NCBI GenBank assembly: GCA_016214225.1 | Contig: JACROX010000110.1 | Span: 1-10,714, forward strand | Origin: Candidatus Peregrinibacteria bacterium | GTDB taxonomy: Bacteria > Patescibacteriota > Gracilibacteria > UBA1369 > LOWO2-01-FULL-3 | DNA: 10,714 bases | Reading direction: 5' to 3' | Made by a program: the position numbers and the translations under genes | In this document: positions 8,001-10,714 of the stretch, piece after piece | How positions within the stretch are numbered: the stretch's first letter is position 1 | Layout: each line of letters opens with the position of its first letter | Notes under the pieces: generated by a model | Told to the model about the DNA's origin: nothing | The model's database searches: none | What the model saw: the letters and a program-made list of their open reading frames with translations, nothing else

Positions 8001-8207
8001 AAGGAAGCGAATTATCAAGTTGATGATAGAATAACGGTTTTGGTGGAAGCAAAAGGCGGGGTAAGTGATGCTATCACGCAATTCGCGGATTACATCAGGA
8101 CGGAAACTCTTGCCACGGAGCTTGAGCAAAGCGGAGATATGGACTGGGATATGGAAAAAAATGTTGAAATTGCTGATGAGAGCGTAAAAATTGCCATTAA
8201 AAAATAA
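5052..8207 (+). CDS. ileS: Isoleucyl-tRNA synthetase, type 2 (eukaryote-like)
   Basis: IleRS attaches isoleucine to its tRNA and removes mischarged valine. The 1051-residue protein has all expected parts: class I HIGH-type motif HYGH (55-58) after PPFANGLP; the CP1 editing domain with WTTTPWTLPGN (232-242) and GTGVVHIAPMFGEDD (330-344), including the conserved editing aspartate; DCWFESGSMPYAQ and GLDQTRGWFYTL; the KMSKS loop as KLSKR (612-616) followed by KKNYPDP; an anticodon-binding helical domain with LSNWYVRRSRRRFW; and a long C-terminal extension. The KxSKRKKNYPDP loop and GSMPYAQ-HYPFE region are like eukaryotic IleRS rather than E. coli IleRS (KMSKSLGN), so this is type 2. Cysteine pairs CPRC (182-185), CWRC (407-410) and Cys479/481 with Cys522/525 could bind zinc. 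It begins 70 nt after purB; no clear Shine-Dalgarno sequence. Type 2 enzymes are often poorly inhibited by mupirocin; that is family knowledge only. Confidence 0.98.
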   Translation: MFKKVDLKQSFPDVEKKMLKYWEKNKIFEKSVEKRKDAEKYVFFDGPPFANGLPHYGHILANVLKDAVVRYYTMKGFYVPRTNGWDCHGLPVEYEIEKELELSGRKEITDFGVENFNNKCRESVFRYTKEWEGTIKRIARWVDFKNGYATLDNNYMESIWWIFKQIWDKEMVYSGFKSMHICPRCETPLSNFEVSQGYKDVTDLSATLKFKLKKDALKAIGAKEKDVYVLAWTTTPWTLPGNVALAFGKDIEYVKVESKNEDGKEKVYILAKSLVEKIFKDKSHVIVGDVDAKKLEGTHYEPLFDYYLNKGLDGELYVIGLGDFVTTEDGTGVVHIAPMFGEDDYNFGLQTGTVLIQHVKMDGTFTDDVKDFAGKFVKGQDLNVVKYLEEKGLLFDKQNYRHSYPHCWRCETPLLNYSTRSLFIKVSEIKNKLLKNNQKIHWQPEHIKDGRFGKWLDNVRDWGISRNRFWGCAIPVWECDCGNQICIGSVEELKEKSNGKVPENKGKLDLHKPYVDEIYFDCDKCGGKMKRLSDVFDCWFESGSMPYAQLHYPFENKEKFEKNFPADFIAEGLDQTRGWFYTLHVIATILFDKPAFNNVIVNGILLAADGEKLSKRKKNYPDPNLLFETKGVDSVRYFLCSSTAPLAEDVRFSESHVDEVVKKFTLTLWNTYGFFVTYANIDKFKTDKQIEKFNPQHKLDKWILSELNSLIKEVTEQMDDYNLTKASRPMLTFLDNLSNWYVRRSRRRFWKSENDNDKKQAYQTLHIVLVEFCKILAPFMPYISDEIYQNLTGEKSVHLVDWPKHNGFLIDENLNKEIRLVRDIVNLGHGVRSKAKIKVRQPLSKVSIALPKGINSEFVKSQEEVILEELNVKNLEIIGEASELATYYAIANAKVLGPKYGSDVQFVIQQLKKGEFEMLEDGSVKVGNFILIGDEVEIGFKGKEGYDAESSGGIVVALDTQITDDLKKEGYARDVVRCIQEMRKEANYQVDDRITVLVEAKGGVSDAITQFADYIRTETLATELEQSGDMDWDMEKNVEIADESVKIAIKK

Positions 8208-8217
8208 TTTATAAAGC

Positions 8218-8589
8218 ATGGACTTTATTTTTTCTCCTTTGATAGGGATTGTTATAAACGGCGTTTCTCTTTTTGCTCTAACATTTTTTGTGAAGGAAAT
8301 TCACTATACGGGTGGTATTAAATTTTTTATTTTGGGAGGAGCCGTTATGGGTGCGATCAATTTTATTCTTAGGCCTTTGTTAAAAATTGTTTCCGCGCCA
8401 TTTATGATTTTAACCGGAGGACTGTTTTTGATCGTTATTAATATGGCGTTGTTGTGGTTTTTAAGCTATTTTTTGAAAGTTGCCGCTTTCCAAGATGTCA
8501 GTTTAGCCTTTCCAAATTTAGGTTCGTATGTTATAAGTGCAGTAATCTTTGGAATCGTGAACTGGATTACTAATTTAATTTTAAAATAA
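8218..8589 (+). CDS. Small four-helix membrane protein, YvlD / phage holin family IV-like
   Basis: This 123-residue protein is mostly hydrophobic, with about four membrane segments (roughly residues 5-24, 31-50, 60-84 and 101-121). The family pattern is clear in the middle: GGAVMGAINFILRPLLKIVSAPFMILTGGLFLIVINMALLW, broken by the 'LRPLL' turn and 'P(F/L)xxLTxGLFxxxINxxxL' typical of YvlD-like proteins annotated as phage holin family. Despite that name these are widespread chromosomal membrane proteins with no proven lytic role; Bacillus YvlD belongs to a cell envelope stress operon. No prophage gene is near, so a holin function is not supported. It begins 10 nt after the ileS stop and ends 5 nt before secG, so it is probably co-transcribed with both. 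The start has no Shine-Dalgarno sequence. Confidence 0.85.
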   Translation: MDFIFSPLIGIVINGVSLFALTFFVKEIHYTGGIKFFILGGAVMGAINFILRPLLKIVSAPFMILTGGLFLIVINMALLWFLSYFLKVAAFQDVSLAFPNLGSYVISAVIFGIVNWITNLILK

Positions 8590-8594
8590 ATCAT

Positions 8595-8822
8595 ATGAGA
8601 ATTGCTTTAATTGTTGTTCAAATTGTTGTTTCCATCCTTCTGTGCATAGCTATTTTGTCTCAGCAGAGAGGCTCCGGACTTTCATCAACTTTTGGAGGAA
8701 GCGGAGGTTTTTATTCCAGCAAAAGAGGAGCTGAGAAGCTTCTTTTTAACGCCACTATTGTTTTGTCTATTTTGTTTGTGGTTAATTCAATCGCGTTTTT
8801 GTTTGTGAATTCCGCAAATTAA
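8595..8822 (+). CDS. secG: Protein translocase subunit SecG
   Basis: SecG is the small helper subunit of the SecYEG channel that moves proteins across or into the cytoplasmic membrane. The 75-residue protein has the expected two membrane helices (about 3-21 and 51-71) joined by a glycine- and serine-rich loop, QQRGSGLSSTFGGSGGF, which is the SecG signature region ('LQ-x-G-x-G-x(2)-x-FGG'). The length is normal for a minimal SecG, shorter than E. coli SecG (110 residues). The ATG lies 5 nt after the preceding stop, and the next gene starts 11 nt downstream. Its place just ahead of a membrane-anchored extracytoplasmic binding protein that needs Sec for insertion is functionally sensible. This gene order is one I associate with Patescibacteria, from memory. 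Confidence 0.93.
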   Translation: MRIALIVVQIVVSILLCIAILSQQRGSGLSSTFGGSGGFYSSKRGAEKLLFNATIVLSILFVVNSIAFLFVNSAN

Positions 8823-8833
8823 AGTTAGCACCA

Positions 8834-10504
8834 ATGAAGTTTTTTAAGAAAATTTCGGCTGTGTTCAAAGCGTATGATTATACTGACAAGGTTGTTACCG
8901 CGCTTGCCTTGGCGGTTTTTCTTCTTATGATTGCCAAAATGATGATTTTCCCTTACGGGTTTTTCAATTTTGGCGTGTCGAATCTTTATACTGAAGGAAT
9001 TGTTTCCAAAAATGGCATACAAAATTTGAATCCTCTTTTTGTCGAATATAATGAAACTGACAGAGATATATCCAGACTGCTTTTTTCAGGGCTGATGAAA
9101 TATGATCCGGAGAAAGGTGCTATCACCGAAGACATGGCTTCTCTTACAATAAATGAATTGAAAACCGAATATACTTTTGTGATGAAAAATAATCTCAAAT
9201 GGAGCGATGGAGAAGATGTAACCGCGGACGATGTTTATTTTACTTTTCATGATGTTGTTTTGAATCCGAATTTTCAGAATGAAATTTTGAAAACCAATTT
9301 TTCCAATGTCTCCGTAGAAAAGGTTGACGCAAAAACTATAAAATTTAAGCTCCAGAAGCCAAATATATTCTTCGCAACGAGTTTGACTTTGGGGATTTTG
9401 CCGAAACATATTTTGAAAGATGTTGACCCGGCTTTGCTTCTGCAAAATGCGTTTAATAAAAGTCCCGTAGGAACCGGACATTATATGATTAGCGATTCCA
9501 TAGAGTCTTTCCCTGATGGAAGAATGCAAGTCACTTTAACTAAAAATCCATATTATTACGTAGATAAATCAAATATCGAAAACATAAGATTTATCTCATA
9601 TCCGACAATGGATCAGCTTGTCGCGCAAATGAATTCCGTGAACGGTGTCGTTAAAATTACAGGTGAGTATATTAAGAAATTTCAAGGGAATCCTCGTTTT
9701 GAGCTTATCCCATATGAATTGCCTCAATATACGGCTGTGTTTATGAATATGGATAAACCTCTCATCGGTAAAAATAAGAATGTCAGACTTGCTCTGCAAA
9801 AGGCTGTTGATAAAGAAAAACTTATAGGAGAGTTTGTCGATAAAATACCTGTTGATACTCCTCTTATGGAGCTTAATCAGAAAGATTGGGTTTATCAGGC
9901 AAGCATACAACAAGCCGAAGGCGCGCTGAAAGATGCCGGTTTTAAATATCCAAGCGGAGGGAAAGTTAGAATTACCGATAAAGGAGAAGAGTTGAAATTA
10001 AATATGATTGTAAGACTCTATGACGATGGCACTTATCAGTATGAAGAAACAAAGAAAGTTGTTTCTTTTTTGAAGAGCGCGTGGGAAAGTGTCGGATTTA
10101 AAATAGATGTTCAATTTTTGGCGCAAGATGCATTCAAAAGTAAAATTTCTTCCAGAGACTATGACTTGGTTTTGGCGGGGCAGAGCCTTGGTTATAATTT
10201 GGATACTTATTCTTATTGGCATTCAACTCAAGGGAATAGTAATGGTCAAAATTTGTCCAATTATAAGAGTTTTTCCGTGGATACGTTGATTGAGGATATT
10301 AGATCTGTTTTTGATGCGGAGAAAAGAGCCGTAACTTTAAAGAAACTTGCCGAGCAGATTAAGACTGATGTTCCCGCTGTTTTCTTGTATAGGCCTGTTT
10401 ACTATTACGCAAGTGATAAGAAAATTTCTGGAATTAATATGGGAGGACTTGTGTTTCCAAGCGACAGGTTTGGAAGAATAGGCCTGTGGAAGTTTTTGAG
10501 ATAA
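8834..10504 (+). CDS. ABC transporter solute-binding protein, family 5 (peptide type), membrane-anchored
   Basis: The 556-residue protein belongs to the SBP_bac_5 (oligopeptide/dipeptide/nickel) family. Evidence is the early 'LNPLFVEYNETDRDISRLLFSGLMKYDP' block, NLKWSDGEDVTADDVYFTF (from residue 120), the 'SPVGTGHY' signature (213-217 = GTGHY), then NPYYY, VRLALQKAVDKEKLI, the hinge-lobe stretch SRDYDLVLAGQSLGYNLDTYSYW, and a C-terminal 'DVPAVFLYRP' motif. Such proteins capture peptides outside the membrane for import. The N-terminus is unusual: about 18 polar and basic residues, one hydrophobic helix (about 20-39), and neither a lipobox cysteine nor an evident signal peptidase I site. It is therefore probably anchored by an uncleaved helix. 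No permease or ATPase gene follows: only 170 non-coding bases and a probable transposase start, so partners must lie elsewhere or be lost. Bound ligand unknown. Confidence 0.92.
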   Translation: MKFFKKISAVFKAYDYTDKVVTALALAVFLLMIAKMMIFPYGFFNFGVSNLYTEGIVSKNGIQNLNPLFVEYNETDRDISRLLFSGLMKYDPEKGAITEDMASLTINELKTEYTFVMKNNLKWSDGEDVTADDVYFTFHDVVLNPNFQNEILKTNFSNVSVEKVDAKTIKFKLQKPNIFFATSLTLGILPKHILKDVDPALLLQNAFNKSPVGTGHYMISDSIESFPDGRMQVTLTKNPYYYVDKSNIENIRFISYPTMDQLVAQMNSVNGVVKITGEYIKKFQGNPRFELIPYELPQYTAVFMNMDKPLIGKNKNVRLALQKAVDKEKLIGEFVDKIPVDTPLMELNQKDWVYQASIQQAEGALKDAGFKYPSGGKVRITDKGEELKLNMIVRLYDDGTYQYEETKKVVSFLKSAWESVGFKIDVQFLAQDAFKSKISSRDYDLVLAGQSLGYNLDTYSYWHSTQGNSNGQNLSNYKSFSVDTLIEDIRSVFDAEKRAVTLKKLAEQIKTDVPAVFLYRPVYYYASDKKISGINMGGLVFPSDRFGRIGLWKFLR

Positions 10505-10586
10505 ATTCTCTTTGTGACTTATATGGTTTTAACTTTATTATTAATTAATTTCAGATTTTATGACTAATTCCTGTTTTCCGCATAGG

Positions 10587-10603
10587 CATTTTTATAAAAA
10601 ATG
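10587..10603. repeat. AT-rich perfect palindrome downstream of the solute-binding protein gene
   Basis: CATTTTT (10587-10593), a 3-nt loop, and AAAAATG (10597-10603) form a 7-bp inverted repeat in the 170-nt gap after the last gene. It lies 82 nt past the stop and has no GC-rich stem or following T-run, so it is at best a weak terminator. It could also lie near the end of the insertion sequence that follows. The rest of 10505-10674 shows no gene; I recognise no clear terminal inverted repeat from one end alone. Confidence 0.3.
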
Positions 10604-10674
10604 AAATGGCTTGTTAGTGGGTTTATTTGAGGTAATTAATTGAAATTTGGGTGCTGCAAATCTAAAATGGGGGT

Positions 10675-10714
10675 ATGTTTGTGAGAAAAAACAAAAATCG
10701 TAGCGGTTCAACGA
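10675..10714 (+). CDS. Probable start of an IS1634-type transposase gene (partial, runs off right edge)
   Basis: From the ATG at 10675 thirteen codons are open to the edge, reading MFVRKNKNRSGST. This closely resembles, from memory, the N-termini of IS1634-type (IS4 superfamily DDE) transposases, which commonly begin 'MF(I/V)RKKKNxSG'. A G-run (10669-10673) precedes it. That run is too close to serve the ATG but lies 7 nt before an in-frame GTG at 10681, which is an alternative start. This is the only start in the window preceded by such a G-rich stretch, which would suit a gene of outside origin. With only 13 residues the call is tentative. Confidence 0.45.
   Translation, partial: MFVRKNKNRSGST

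Noticed and set aside
8218..8589. A prophage or lysis cassette suggested by the 'holin' family name
   Set aside because: No endolysin or phage structural gene is nearby; YvlD-like proteins are ordinary chromosomal membrane proteins, and this one sits between ileS and secG.

Overview
The window is an AT-rich, densely packed bacterial segment. It holds eight complete genes of core metabolism, translation and the cell envelope, and the 5' end of a probable transposase gene at each edge. All eight complete genes read through at full length in the standard bacterial code. Several features fit a member of the Candidate Phyla Radiation (Patescibacteria, perhaps Parcubacteria-like): a short SecG directly followed by a membrane-anchored solute-binding protein, a eukaryote-like type 2 isoleucyl-tRNA synthetase, a class II PurE, gene gaps of 5-11 nt, and start codons without clear Shine-Dalgarno sequences. 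Bacteroidota share the long PurC, the weak Shine-Dalgarno signals and this kind of IS element. However, the purA promoter looks like the ordinary sigma-70 type (TTAACA-17-TATAAT), and PurE is not the class I form I would expect there. The phylum assignment is inference.

Layout: (1) 1-175, minus strand: N-terminal part of an ISAon1-type transposase that runs off the left edge. (2) 250-2065, minus strand: purA followed by yajQ. (3) 2066-2124: a very short divergent promoter region. (4) 2125-4981, plus strand: purC-purE-purB. (5) 5052-10504, plus strand: ileS, a small YvlD-like membrane protein, secG and a family 5 ABC solute-binding protein. (6) 10505-10674: non-coding. (7) 10675-10714: a probable start of an IS1634-type transposase gene running off the right edge. 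No tRNA, rRNA, CRISPR array or gene-free stretch over 300 bases was seen.

How the genes work together: PurE carboxylates AIR to CAIR, PurC adds aspartate to make SAICAR, and PurB releases fumarate to give AICAR. PurA and PurB then turn IMP into AMP. Thus the two divergent units together hold five consecutive or branch-point reactions of purine synthesis, joined through PurB. The ileS group serves translation, Sec-dependent export and probably peptide binding outside the membrane.

The most notable observations are: two back-to-back promoters whose predicted transcription starts both fall exactly on the A of the purA and purC start codons (leaderless mRNAs); a class II (CO2-using) PurE; and a cysteine-rich tail on PurB. 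I found no evidence for a wholly new multi-gene system here.
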